Made by a program: the position numbers and the translations under genes. A model generated the notes under the pieces. The model worked only from the letters and a program-made list of their open reading frames with translations. It was not told where the DNA came from and ran no database searches. Of a DNA stretch of 42,573 nucleotides, positions 31,029 to 42,144 are shown piece by piece; within the stretch, counting starts at the first letter, position 1, and each line of letters begins with the position of its first letter. The stretch is taken from assembly GCA_037447655.1 (NCBI GenBank), contig JBBHKE010002054.1, forward strand, positions 1-42,573, given 5' to 3'. The DNA comes from Zygnema cylindricum (taxonomy: Eukaryota > Streptophyta > Zygnematophyceae > Zygnematales > Zygnemataceae).

Positions 31029-31072
<44 letters not shown>

Positions 31073-32538
31073 CCTTTTTAAGCAGTTACTAATAAGGCTG
31101 CATGAGTACAAGTATTGATTTGGTAGTTAAACAGGTAAATTTGTGAAGGTGTAAATGGGTATAAATAAATAGAAGTAGAAGTAACTGCCTACTTTTGTAA
31201 AGTGTGTGTATAATTGGTGAAATTAGAGAGATTTACCTACTTCACAAAGAAAATGGTAGAACAGGTATTCGTACATTTAATGACGAACTCTTTTGTTCAC
31301 TCTTTTTTTACATAATATGAATTGATGTGCTGTTTTTTCAAACTAAATTTGGTTGCTTCATGTGTTTTTGTGTATAATAATTTTTCTTTTACAAAAGTAA
31401 CGAAGAAACAATGATGATTGGAGTGGAGAACAGTTGAGTTCTCCACCGTAATTTGTGTGACCCGGAAAATTTCTTAAAATTTGAGGTACTATTTCGACTC
31501 GATAATAACAATATTTTAACAAAAATGACAAATAATTCTGTCAGATTGACAGGGCTCTCTTGACTTCGACAGGAGTGTCTCAAAACTGCCCCTCAATTAT
31601 CGAAGTTTTTCGGTCATTGCAAGGCCTTTGAGAGATGCAATGAGCTGAAGATTCGCAGGTTTAGGTAGAGACAAAATAGAAAACACACTCAAATGGAAAA
31701 TCAGCAAGGTTCCATGGAAAGATACTGGTATTAAAGCATTTAGCCATATTATCTTATGAGAAGCCGAAAATCTTTGTAAGTACAACGAAATTTCAGTCGC
31801 CACTTATCCAGTACAGAATTCAACAAAAGAAAAATTGCGACCGGGGTGGAAGCAAAAGCATCTGAGAACATTTTGACTAAATGATATAAGACCATGATTA
31901 CGAAAGTGCTGGAAAAATGACTGCAAAGTATTTTTGGAAACCAATCTGCTTGTGGGTCCTTTTTTATGTTGAAGTTCTGCCAAATAATTGTGTGTTTTGC
32001 CCAAGAAGGATTCATGTTATCTGGAAAAAACCATAATTCTCAGTAATACACACAAAAAGATATTGACAAAAAAGTTTTGAAGAATTCCCAACAACCATGT
32101 CACGTTCTGCTATCTCAGCACCAAATTAAGATTTGTTTAGAGCTCAAAAAATAAGGTGGTAGCAAAAACAAGTCAACATTTAGACGGAAAACATTAATAA
32201 AGAAACCACTATCGTTACTGATTCTTGTGACAGAATAATTCACGCTTTTGCATTACAATTAAATAAACAATTGACATAAAACAATACCTAAAATTAGACT
32301 TCTACCATAAACAACTATCTTCGGCAAAAACAGTCTAAGAAGGAGAAGTTAAACCATGAACTATCTTCAAGCCCTATCTCTAATTTTTATATCACTGCAC
32401 CTCCGAGCCTAAGTAAACCATTCAATCTGTTTATATCGTGGAAAAAATGAGCAAATCCACAATAATGAGCTAAAACAAATAAGGGGAGGGAAAAAAATGT
32501 TTACTAACAAGACATCGTGTTTTGTGTGAAAATGTTCC
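30638..32538. other. Intergenic between C2 gene and GT61, no further gene seen
   Basis: Two acceptor-like sites (TTTTTTCAG near 30656, CTGTTTCAG near 30727) suggest that extra 3' exons of the C2 transcript are possible. No domain follows. A 36-base T-run occupies 31037-31072. The rest is AT-rich with short frames only. Confidence 0.45.
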
Positions 32539-35500
32539 CTAACAGGAAGTCTTCTTTCGAGTTAAAACAGTATCCATTATGTGATGTTTGGCTTTCTCAA
32601 TAACATTCATCATACTTTCTTTAGAAACTGTCACGTTTTGACCTCTCATGTAAAGTTCTTGTGCCAAACTCCAGTCATTATTGGCTATAAGTTGAGGAGA
32701 AGTCAATATGGGATCTGAAGGTCTGTAAAGAGAACTTAAGGAACTTTCTGAGGGTGATAATGGAAGTTCTAAATATTTTAAATTAAAATGTACCGCAGGG
32801 TCTCCAAAACAAGATTGAGCGAGCCACAAGGTCCCAATAGGTGAAAGCTGGAAAATACACAACATACATAATAAGATAAATAGAATACACACAATAATTT
32901 TTATTTTTATTTTTTTAACTCGTCCTTTGAACTTGAAAGTTAATTCAAATTTTGAATTTCAAAGAACTCTCTCCTTTATTCAAAAAGCCCAAATTGATTC
33001 CAAGCTCAAAGAACCTGATACATTTTTTCCTTCAGCCCTCATTTTGACTGAGAAATCCCGCAGATTTTTTAACCTTCTGTGATTTGCAACCATAGGAAAG
33101 TTTCAAAAACAAGCACATATAACTAAATATGATTTTGCACTTGGCAATCAAGGAAGCAAAAAAAAGGAAAAAAAAAAAAAAAAAACTTCTGCATCTTCGT
33201 GAGAAAATGAGGTCACATCCCAGACCCCATACTCAAGGTCTGTCTCTGAAGGGAGAGAAAAAAAAGAAAAGAAAAGAAAAAACTACAAAAGGGAAAAAAA
33301 AGAAGGCATTGTACCTGAATCAATAGTGAGGCTGGCCGCATAAACACGAGATTCGTCAACCCGGCTCCATGTACTCCCACAACAATATCCGCAATTTGTA
33401 ATAATTCATAAACCTCCCTAAGGGCACTATTTCGGTTTGTACGAAGAATATAGACCCAAAACCCAAAACTCGCAGCCATTTTTGCAAACTGACCTTCATT
33501 TTTCCAGGATCGAGAACAGCCTTTACGGCTCATAATGAGAAGGAGAGGCCAATGGAGTTTAAAAGAAACCACATTGATCTCAGAGAGACAGGTGTGAGAG
33601 ACTGGTTGGTCTTCCCATGGACCTTGAGAAGACGGTCGAATAACTTTTTGGTGGGACCACCATTCTAGTGGTACATCAGGGTGAGGGTTTAGTGAAGGGG
33701 ATTTAAAACTTCGTTGCAAAAATTCCTGCCAAGGAAAAAGGAGCGAATTTTTGTGATTATTAAAAAGTAAACAAACATGAATTTTTCCGACTACCTGAAG
33801 CTCTACAGAGACCCTTCAAAAAGAAAATTTGAACACTAACCAACATCACAAAATTTTAATCGATTTAATTTGATTGAATGTTAATAATTTGATCGATATT
33901 CCTTATTATATTTCACTAAAACTCACTTGGAAAGTAGCTTCATTTTCACCACCAGGCATGAATTCTGGATTTATCCTCATGCCCCCATGGCGACGAAGAC
34001 CGGCAATCACCAATGGAAAACAATGCCTTCTCTTGTCCTTTCGAAGATTGATTATTGGATAATGAGAAAGTGAGGCCAGAAGAGGAGAGAATTTTTCAAG
34101 CCACCAATTTTTGGCCTCCACGATGACAAGAACAACAGTTCCCTGAAAATGCTGCACCGTAATGTACAACGGAATAATCACTGCAGAAAAGGTGAGTAAC
34201 AGCACTATGAGAGAACAAAACTGACATATTCTTTATGCGGTAGAAAAAAAAACAGAAAAAGGAAGGACTGGATGAACTTGGTTAACAAAATTGGAAAGAG
34301 TGAGTAACACTACTCTGCGAGCACAAAACTGACGCACACCAAAGTGGAGAAGGAAAGAAAAAAAAAAACTGGTCAACAAAATCAGAATAATTACTAGAGA
34401 GGAGAGTGAGAAACAATGTTCAGAAAGCCCAATACAGTGGAACTCCCAGAGCGAAGGAAGAGCAAAAAAAAAAAAAAATCGGTTGATAAAAATAGAAAAG
34501 GATTTTCATTGCAAAAAAATGCCATAAAGCAGGCTGAATTAGAGCATTCTAAGAGCCCAAAACTGAAGCATCATTGAGTGAAGGAAGGAAAAAAAATAAA
34601 AAAAACACAGATTTTGGTTAACAAAATTTAAAAGCAAATCGGATCTGAAATTCAAGCAAAGAGGAAATGGGAGGGGATTGATGGGAGAAGGAAAGTTAAG
34701 GTCGATGTTTTCAAGACGCTATAAAGAATAAACTACAAAGAATAATGAACAGGTTCCACATACATCATACAAAAATCTACGTACCACCACATTCCATTTA
34801 TTTTCTTTTCCTTCTTTTCATGAATTGGATGTAAAAAGTGATTTTCAGTACATTCTTAAGACCAGCAGTCAGTGGGAGGTCATGCTTATCTCACTGACAA
34901 GGGAATGAAAAAAAAAAAATCACAAAAAATGGAGGTTACGTAGCTTGTGCGCCTAACATCATCTGTTGTGAAGAACAATCAATCCACACTTCAGAGCTGA
35001 AATGGGACCTCACCATCATTAAATGAATGAAAGTAGTTTCCCCCGCCTGCCCATCCCCCAGCTGAAAAAATGACACCTGGGACGTTGTGTGTCATTTCAC
35101 AAGTCAGCTTCTGTGGATTACGTCTAGCGAGATTATGTTTAGAAAATGACGTCTTGAATTTTCCAGGTAGAGACTCCAAAAAATCTTGGCGATCATCTGT
35201 AAAGCCAAGGAGTGGCTCCTCCACCAAAAGCTTCCTTCTTTCATATTTTGGGGCTTTTGCGGAAAGACCAATGTGGAGAAGCAAGAGTTCCTGAATTGGA
35301 GGCAACGATTTTTGCCATTTTTGAGTGTATGGCTTGATCCTTTCTTCTCGAAATGTAGTGGAGGGATGATTTGCAAACATAACCACAGTTTTCGTTTTGC
35401 CCACAACCCTAACATCTCCTTGCATAAAACACACATCTGAAAAGAAATCTGTTCTATCACATAAGAACATGTCCCCTTTCCTATTCTTGTAAAGGCCCTT

Positions 35501-37180
35501 TCCAGCCAATGAGGAGCCTAAGGTGTCTGGTTCTGTATCAGAGTGAAAAATGGAGTTTTCCTTTTTAATGTTGGTTGTTCCACTGCGATCATCAACTTCT
35601 CCGCTTGTATTTTCCGACCTCCTATTGTCCACTTCTCTTGTTTGAACAGCGACGTTTGATTGGTCTTCCTTCGGTTGCACCAATCTGCCAGACACGCGCT
35701 CCAGCGCTGAATTCAAGTTCTCGGTATCGTGTTCTGATTGGTTGCTGGTTGCCGACCCTTTTTCCATGTGTCTCTGTCCTTCATTTCCTGGCACCACCTC
35801 AGTTAGACTTTCCAGAGTGCTCTTCACATGATGTTCCCGATTGTGCTCCCCTTCTTTTCTTGATATTTGCTGCCAGGTGTCAGTTACTGACTGCTCCTCA
35901 TTAATTTCCCCTTGTCCTCCTTTTCGTGTTTCATTCGCGTCCGTTTCTTTTCCATCCAAGCTCTCAGTATCGTGCTCTGATTGGTTGCTGGTTGCCGACT
36001 CTTTTTCCACGTGTCTCTGTCCTTCCTTTCCTGGCGCCACCTCATTTAGACTTTCCGGAGTTCTCTTCACATGATGTTCCCGATTGTGCTCCCCTTCTTT
36101 TCTTGATATATGCTGCCAGGTGTCAGTTGCTGACTGCTCCTCATTAATTTCCCCTTGTCCTCTTTTTTGTGCTTCATACGCGTCCGTTTCTTTTCCATTC
36201 ATCGAATGTGCAATTTCGACATTGCTAAGTTCAGTCTCAGATGATCCACCTAGTGACAAATGGACCAACTGATTGCCACCATCTTGTTCAAAAACTTCAT
36301 CCTTTTGCTTGATTTCTGCAACTAAATCTGCATTTCAGGAGCGAGAACCCAAGCCCGAAAACATCACAGTAACAGCAGATAGTCACACAAAAAGGACAGT
36401 TACATTACAATCGAATGGCAATTGGTTACCTGTGCTACCTGTGATTCTAACAATTGATCAACAATTTGTTACCTGTGATTCAACTTTATCTGTGAAATGC
36501 ACAACAATATTTTTTGCTTTGCGGGTGGTCAAATTTTAGTTCATGGCTCTGCTGTAACTTCACAACTGCACTACCTGTTGACCACCTAAGAATTGTGAAT
36601 AGCTCCAATATAGCATGTAAGGACCATAGACTGGATTGTAAAAGACCACCATGAAATTGAAGATCCAGCACCAGCGATAGACTGGATTGAAGACCTTCAC
36701 ATTTTGAAGATTTTCTTCAAAAACTAATTAATATGTAGAAATTGTTCTTATGGTTCAAAGCGGACATTGTAAAGATTTTGCATGTTTGAGCTGGTCAATA
36801 AGGACGCTTGAAAGGCTTCACATAACTTTTAAAAGCTAACACCTTGCCCCTCCTCGGTTACATTTGAAGTTCCCTTTTAATGAAAATAATAATATTTTGC
36901 AAACTTAAATACATTTCCTTCTTCAATGCAAATAAGCGATTTAAGGATTTTAACAAATGTTGAAGAAAATTTTCACTAATGGCTGACCTGCATTTTTATT
37001 TCCATTTTTATTGAACGCTCCAGTCCTCCTCCACGTACTAAGCCCATGGCCTCCAAAAATGACAAGAATCATAACTACAAGTATTCTTTTAACTGACAAC
37101 CATGAGCTGACATATCTCCATACTCCTCGTAAATAAGAATGAATTACTTCCCCCCTTCTTCGGGCGGCCAATATGTCCAT
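32539..37180 (-). CDS. Glycosyltransferase family 61 protein (five exons, about 822 aa)
   Basis: Exons on the minus strand: 37180-36988, 36315-35014, 34180-33927, 33725-33315 and 32847-32539. All introns are GT-AG with consistent phases 1, 1, 0, 0. Total coding length 2469 nt. The protein is a type II membrane protein: a basic cytosolic tail, a membrane segment about residues 33-48 (ILVVMILVIFGG), then a disordered stem with two 81-residue repeats (about 104-265). The catalytic part has CDRTDFFSDVCFMQGDVRV (350-368), VPGVIFSAGGWAGG with YFHSFNDVIIPLY, and GVHGAGLTNLVFMRP (about 700-715), the signature of GT61. It ends with a C-terminal YMRGQNVTVS segment. GT61 enzymes transfer xylose, arabinose or N-acetylglucosamine in the secretory pathway; the donor here is not predictable. 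The stem is longer than usual for plants. Confidence 0.9.
34190..34640. repeat. Degenerate tandem repeats in GT61 intron 2
   Basis: Four loose units, each with an ACAAAACTGA-like word, a GAAGGAAGG plus A-run block, and GGTTAACAAAAT (34280, 34370, 34480 and 34615). Unit length drifts from about 90 to 135 bp. Lies within intron 34181-35013. Confidence 0.55.
35714..36199 (-). repeat. Two 243-bp coding tandem repeats in GT61 exon 2
   Basis: Unit 1 (36199-35957) begins NGKETDAYEA and unit 2 (35956-35714) begins DGKETDANET. Both run 81 residues to SNQSEHDTES/N-L. Each contains GQGEINEEQS, DTWQ, ISRKEGEHNREHHVK and EGQRH. The repeats are charged, lack Cys and contain no catalytic motif, as expected of a stem. 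Confidence 0.9.
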
Positions 37181-37856
37181 TTTGCAAAGTAACAACTACT
37201 TCAAAAGAAAAAGATGACATTCAATATATATTTGAGCGAAATAATGTAAGACAAGCGCTTGCTTAGTTTGCGCAATTGTGCAGTCAAAAGTTGTACTTCT
37301 CATGAAATCTGACGCCATAGCCAGCAGAAGCTTTGCAGTTCTGCAGCAAAGCAGACTGCATTTGGATCCATGACTTTGCCAATATTTAGATTGAATATAG
37401 GCTGGGGTTCAAAAAAAGAGTCCCAGCGTACTGATTTTGGAAAAGGTAACAAGTCAACGACGTACTTTATTTAGTTTCAGCTGCAGCTTGCAGCTGTTGC
37501 AAAGCAATTTGTCACTATTTAGACCAAATACACTGCATGGTTCAGAAATGATTACTATTGTACTGATTCTGGAAACGTACAAACCAGCGACGTATTTCAC
37601 TTTTTTGGGCGGAAGGCCAACTTGCTGTTCATCCATATGCAAGCGTAGTATTTTTTAAAGATATTTTACGTGTCATTTGCCAATGTTGATGAAAAATGTT
37701 CAAGATTACTTTAGGGTTTCAAAGGTTTTTTTAGGGACGACGCTTCATTCTGCATATGTTTGCAAAGCTTTGCTTGCCTAACGTAATTAAACGTGGCTGT
37801 CTTGTAAAGCTTTTAAACTTTATCTCATTCAAATTGCCTTATGTTTCGTTTTCATT
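37181..37856. promoter_or_regulatory. Divergent upstream region of GT61 and ARPC3
   Basis: The GT61 start (37180, minus) and the first candidate ARPC3 start (37857, plus) are only about 0.68 kb apart and face away from each other, so both promoters must lie here or just beyond. A diverged direct repeat is present: GTACTGATTTTGGAAAAGG at about 37429 and GTACTGATTCTGGAAACG at about 37559, each followed by a CGACGTA block. No TATA box is assigned. Confidence 0.45.
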
Positions 37857-38064
37857 ATGGTACGCTTCTGCTCACCTTCTCCCTGCATTTTCCCTTCAGA
37901 AACTCTGTGTTTCTCGTGAAGTGGTGGAAACAACGGGCTCTTCTTTTTAAGTCGTTTCATATTTTTTTTTTTAAAAACAATGTTGCTGTATTAAAAAGAT
38001 GTATGTTTGTATATTTGTTTGATTCTTCTTAGTTTAATCGCCAGCATGGTGTATTTGTTCTCAG

Positions 38065-39262
38065 GTGTACCATTCTTCCTTTGATGATGTGGAGGGAGTA
38101 CCACATGCCTGTGGATGTCCTTTACTTCCTTTAAGAAGCACAGTGAAAGGGCCACCTGGAATCTCTGCAGGTGAGGAAACTCATCTCAAAACAGGTTTTT
38201 CTGACTCAGTTCAGTCTAGAAACCCTAAAGACCTTGAACGATTAAAGAAACGTAAAAAATCTAAAACTTCTTCCTCTGGCTAAATTCGTATCTAATGTAC
38301 TTTTGACCAGTGGCTGGTTGTTTACATAATTAGGATTCTGGGTGAGAGTTTTGCATTAAAATTATCCCTAACTTTGTTTTTGACATTTGCTTCATGGTCT
38401 GCAACAGATGAGGAGGACATAGTTGACGAGGCGATTAATTTCTTTCGGGCAAATGTACTATTTCGAAAGTTTGAGGTGAAAAGTCCGGCAGATAAACTTC
38501 TTGTGTATCTTACTTTATATATCAACATGGCTCTAAAAAGGATTGAGGTCTGCAAAACAGAAGCTGACGGAATAAAGGCTCTCATCAACCTTGGTTTGGA
38601 GCGGTTTCCTATTCCAGGAGAACTAGGCTTCCCATTGGGAGGACTGTTAAGCACTCCAGAAACCAAAGAGGAGGCGGGTGAGTTCATAGTTTACGCATGC
38701 CGAGAAACCCTTAATAATCCGAAAGGGCCCTCCCGAGTTCCGAATGGAGAGTTACTTTGTGATTGATTGTGACGAAAAATTATGTGTACTTTAGCTTTGG
38801 CTTGTTTAGGTTGTCAAGCTTGGTATGGGTTGTCAAGCTTGGTATGGGTTGTCAAGCTTGGTATGGGTTGTCAAGCTTGGTATGGGTTGTCAAGCTTGGT
38901 ATGTCATTCGTTGGCTGGACTATCTTGCGAGATTTTATCGCTACCCAGATCCTTTGAAGTTTTACGTGAATCCCTCCTTATATTCTACCTCTTTACTTAC
39001 AACTGTTTTTTCAAGTGAATAGATGAATTTGTGCAGTGTTTTTTTTTATCGGACCACTCTCTTCAGCGTGGAATTTTTGCTGATATATTGAGTCCTCATT
39101 CATGTTGCTTTTGTCAGAACTTTTTCGAATGTATTTGAAAGGAGCTCGGGAAAAACCAGTGGACGACTTCTGGAAAGATTGTATTTGCCAGATGGGACAC
39201 CAAATAAATGGTGGCTGGCTTTTGCGAAGCGGAAGTTTATGAATATTATGCTTCCAATGTGA
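38065..39262 (+). CDS. ARPC3: ARPC3, Arp2/3 complex subunit 3 (p21-Arc), with one-base frameshift in last exon
   Basis: Exons 38065-38170, 38408-38677 and 39118-39262, with GT-AG introns and phases 1 and 1. The protein begins VYHSSFDDVEG and contains ACGCPLLPLRSTVKGPP, DIVDEAINFFRANVLF, KSPADKLLVYLTLYIN, INLGLERFPIPGELGFPLGG and, at the end, GTPNKWWLAFAKRKFMN. All are typical of plant ARPC3 (expected about 174 aa). The subunit belongs to the Arp2/3 complex that nucleates branched actin. The start codon must lie in an upstream exon; ATG at 37857-37859 followed by GTACGC is one candidate. In the last exon ELFRMYLKGAREK and TSGRLLE are in different frames: the A-run 39151-39155 is one base short. 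This is either a sequence error or a disabling mutation. Confidence 0.9.
38809..38903. repeat. 19-bp tandem repeat, five perfect copies, in ARPC3 intron
   Basis: The unit GGTTGTCAAGCTTGGTATG repeats at 38809, 38828, 38847, 38866 and 38885 without differences. Each contains AAGCTT. It lies in the intron 38678-39117, so the frames through it are not coding. Confidence 0.95.
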
Positions 39263-39438
39263 ATCCTTGTGTGAAATTTTGTAGATAATGTACGATTTTA
39301 TACTAGCCTGGAGTTCTAGAAAACTGCAAAACTATGGCATTTTTTTTGTCCTTTTTCGCGAGACGTAATTCATTTTTCGTATTTTGGATTGTGCAATGTA
39401 GAGTAGTAAATTAGGAAAGACTTTGTAATTGTACCGAC
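39263..39438. other. ARPC3 3' flank
   Basis: AT-rich sequence after the ARPC3 stop, presumably 3' UTR and downstream flank. I see no distinctive AATAAA and no further gene before the MITE. Confidence 0.4.
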
Positions 39439-39440
39439 TA

Positions 39441-39994
39441 CACCGTGAATCGTTATTAGACTAAAGAAATTATTAGTGTCAATAATGAATTAGTGTCATT
39501 GATGTTAATTTGTGTATCAATCCCATTGTGAAAAAAATGTTTAATTGTAATTTCTCTATAACGCTGATTTAGGTATACAGAATCCGCCGTCATTACATAT
39601 ACGTTAAAATAGGTAGAAGTACAAAATCTGACAATTCGTACCACATCGCGTCCTTTCAGTGTAATTAATCCATAATTATAATTTGGGTTTGCGAAAGCGT
39701 TTGTCGCAAACTCGACTCCACGTTTATTCTAAGCGCAGTTCTGTATGCAACCGACATAAGTTAACTACAATTTCCGTACGATTTTCGGTAATCAAGTACA
39801 GTTTTGTACCAGCAAACACATTCCGTACACCACACTATTCATGAAATAAGTACGGTAATTCCATTGACGCTAATTCACAAGAACCGTAATTAACGTCACG
39901 GATAAAATAGAATCAGTCACTGTATTTCAGGTGTCATCGTCAAAATTTTGGGGCGCCGATATAGAGTACATAAGTCTAATAACGATTCACGATG
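39441..39994. mobile_element. Longer TA-flanked MITE relative (copy 3, 554 bp)
   Basis: Left end CACCGTGAATCGTTATTAG, right end CTAATAACGATTCACGATG, with TA at 39439-39440 and 39995-39996. Reading inward from the right end, the inverse gives ACTCTATATCGGCGCCCC then AAAATTTTGAC, almost the same as the left end of the 199-bp copies, so they share more than the termini. No coding frame. Confidence 0.8.
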
Positions 39995-39996
39995 TA

Positions 39997-41279
39997 GTGA
40001 ACATGCTTGAAATCTGTGGTTGAACCTAATTGCTTCGACTTGATGATGAAAATTTATTGTAGGCAATGGTTTATATAATTCTTGTTAATCATGACAAATT
40101 CGATTTGTGAAATGGAATGTTAGCTAGTATTTTTTAATTTGTATTGTATTCAAAACAACATTTTACAATGTGTTATACTGTAGTGAACTTTAATCTGATT
40201 ATGGTTTTTTTATCAGAATGTTTAATCGAGAATCGTGGAAACAACGTTGTTAAAATCTAGTGATGGTATCACCATAGTAGTTTGTAGTGAGTATAGTAGT
40301 TGATAGTGATGGTTTAGATACTTTGTCATGATGCTGTAGCTTTACCATGGTTAGGATACAGACTATTTGGGTTAATACGATTATGGTTTGTATATTATTT
40401 GTGTTGTTGATTTTAATAAATATAAATCAAAATAAAAAATATAGAAAACCTTAAACTTATTCATACTTATGTTAGGACGCACTGCTCGACGCGTCGTAAG
40501 ACAAAAAGTGTAGTGTGGGCGACGTGGATCTCTCGCAATGCGCGAACTTGACCTCGCATGTTTAGAGATCCCGAAAGCTGTAAGATTCATTACAGTAACC
40601 AAATTTTGATCAAAAAACTTTTCTATTGTATTGCAAAAAGGTATTGGAAAAGGTTTAATTCTACAAAAAAGTCTTGAGAAATTATCCAATGTTTTACACC
40701 TCCTTACAATTAACTTATCATAAAAGCATAAATTTCATAACTACATGCCCAAGACAGAGTCGTAAAACTTAATTTTGAATATTTCCTTGGTCGCTTTGTA
40801 CATGATTACGTGATATGTTGACATCGTTTGTGTCACTAAACTCGCACTTTTATATTTATCTAAAGTTAAGACCTTTGGTTGTCCTTCTAAAACGTTTAAA
40901 TATGGGTCGTTTTTATTCGTCTGTAGACCTAAACAACCTGTCATTTGACCGACGTGAGCAATCGCGTAATCTTGTCCCTCGTGCGACCTCAACCATCGAG
41001 TAACTTTCGAAATTCCACCCCGATAATCGTTTTTGACTGTCAGATCGTGGCTGCTCGATTTTGTCAATGAATATAGATAAACATGCACTAATGAGTCTTA
41101 AACTGTCTATCCTTCGTTCGTGACCGTCCAATTAATAAATGCTGGTAGTTTGTAAGCAAGTCGTCCTGTTTAGGAAGTACAACTTCGTGTCATTAATTGT
41201 TTGCTCGAATTTACGTCAATCGTTGTGTTGTTTTGGGTCACATCTACAAATGTCCGTACGGATGGTTTACTTATTGCAA
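39997..41279. other. Intergenic, no recognisable gene
   Basis: Minus-strand frames at 40741-41088 (115 codons) and 40381-40689 (102 codons) are the longest. Neither has a recognised domain, splice support or a homologue in the window. TAGTAGTTNGTAGTGA-like repeats occur at 40270-40310. Possibly remnants of an old transposon. Confidence 0.45.
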
Positions 41280-42060
41280 TAATACTTGGGGTGAAGTTCC
41301 ATTAGGATATTATTTTATTGTACAACAAACATTACAGAATGCTACAATTTGAACGATGTTTTATTGCCTAAAGTTTGTAATCCACGTGTTACCAAAAGCG
41401 TGGTGCCACGTAGCTCTAGATTTGATATTGAAAATCGTCAATGATTTTTACACCGACCAAAAATCTTCATTTGCGTACCATGTACGTGCGTCCCAAATCA
41501 TCGTTCAACACAAATTTTGTACTCTTAGCATACCTTTTGGTAGATACCACCTCATCTTTTTAGGGTTTTTATTTTTACGTGTGACGAATTGTTGTTATGG
41601 ATGACGAATGAGCGTTGCCATAAATAGTGTGACAAATGGGCGCTAAAAAAAATAGCGTGACAAAGGTGCGTTGCGAGATTCCGTTTGTATATTCTGCTGG
41701 ATTTCTCAATGCGTATATCGTGTGCGAAATACTTTGATTTTCGTTGGTTGCCATCTTGATACGTATGCTCTTTATCCAACGTGTCGCGGCTCAATTTTTT
41801 TTGTACTTGATGATGCACCTCGCAAGGTATATCACCAATTACATAAACGTTCGAAGCGAATGCTTCGCGAAAATCATCCAATGGTCATTGTTAACTCCCA
41901 GACTTTTGGAGAATATTGGCAAGATTTTTGTAATGTTGTTTTCTTAATAAAAACAAAATAAGAGGTACAGCTTAATATGGAGAGGTTCGATTTTTGTAAA
42001 CAATTTTTGTCTAATGGAACTTCACCCTTATACGTTTTTATATACAAAACATGGTCCATG
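41280..42060 (-). repeat. Dispersed repeat copy 2 (inverse of 9460-10260)
   Basis: On the minus strand the blocks GATTTTCGCGAAGCATTCGC (about 41875-41856), CGACACGTTGGATAAAG (about 41790), CACACTATTTATGGCAACG (about 41620) and ACGTGGCACCACGC (about 41412) occur in the same order and spacing as in copy 1. Frames are broken, though a 109-codon minus frame at 41552-41881 spans part of it. Transposon class unknown. Confidence 0.65.
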
Positions 42061-42144
42061 CGTGTGTAACGGGCATGATAAAAAGGCATGACAAACAAGC
42101 ATGAGAAAATGGGACACGGTCCATGCCCGTGTGACGGGCATTGA
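42049..42144. repeat. Short direct repeats with GGTCCATGC
   Basis: ATGGTCCATGCGTGTGTAAC (about 42050) and ACGGTCCATGCCCGTGTGAC (about 42117) are both followed by GGGCAT, with several GCATGA words between them. Adjacent to the dispersed repeat. No frame. Confidence 0.5.

Noticed and set aside
38049-38064. A 16-nt GT-AG mini-intron in ARPC3
   Set aside because: Far below workable size, and all other introns here exceed 200 nt; a normal 205-nt intron from 37860 explains the same start.
38763-39022. Repetitive frames (GCQAWYGLSSLVWVVKL...) after ARPC3 exon 3
   Set aside because: Product of the intronic 19-bp minisatellite; the true last exon is at 39118.
40741-41088. 115-codon minus-strand frame
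   Set aside because: No domain or splice support; overlapping frames of similar length occur on both strands in this degenerate region.
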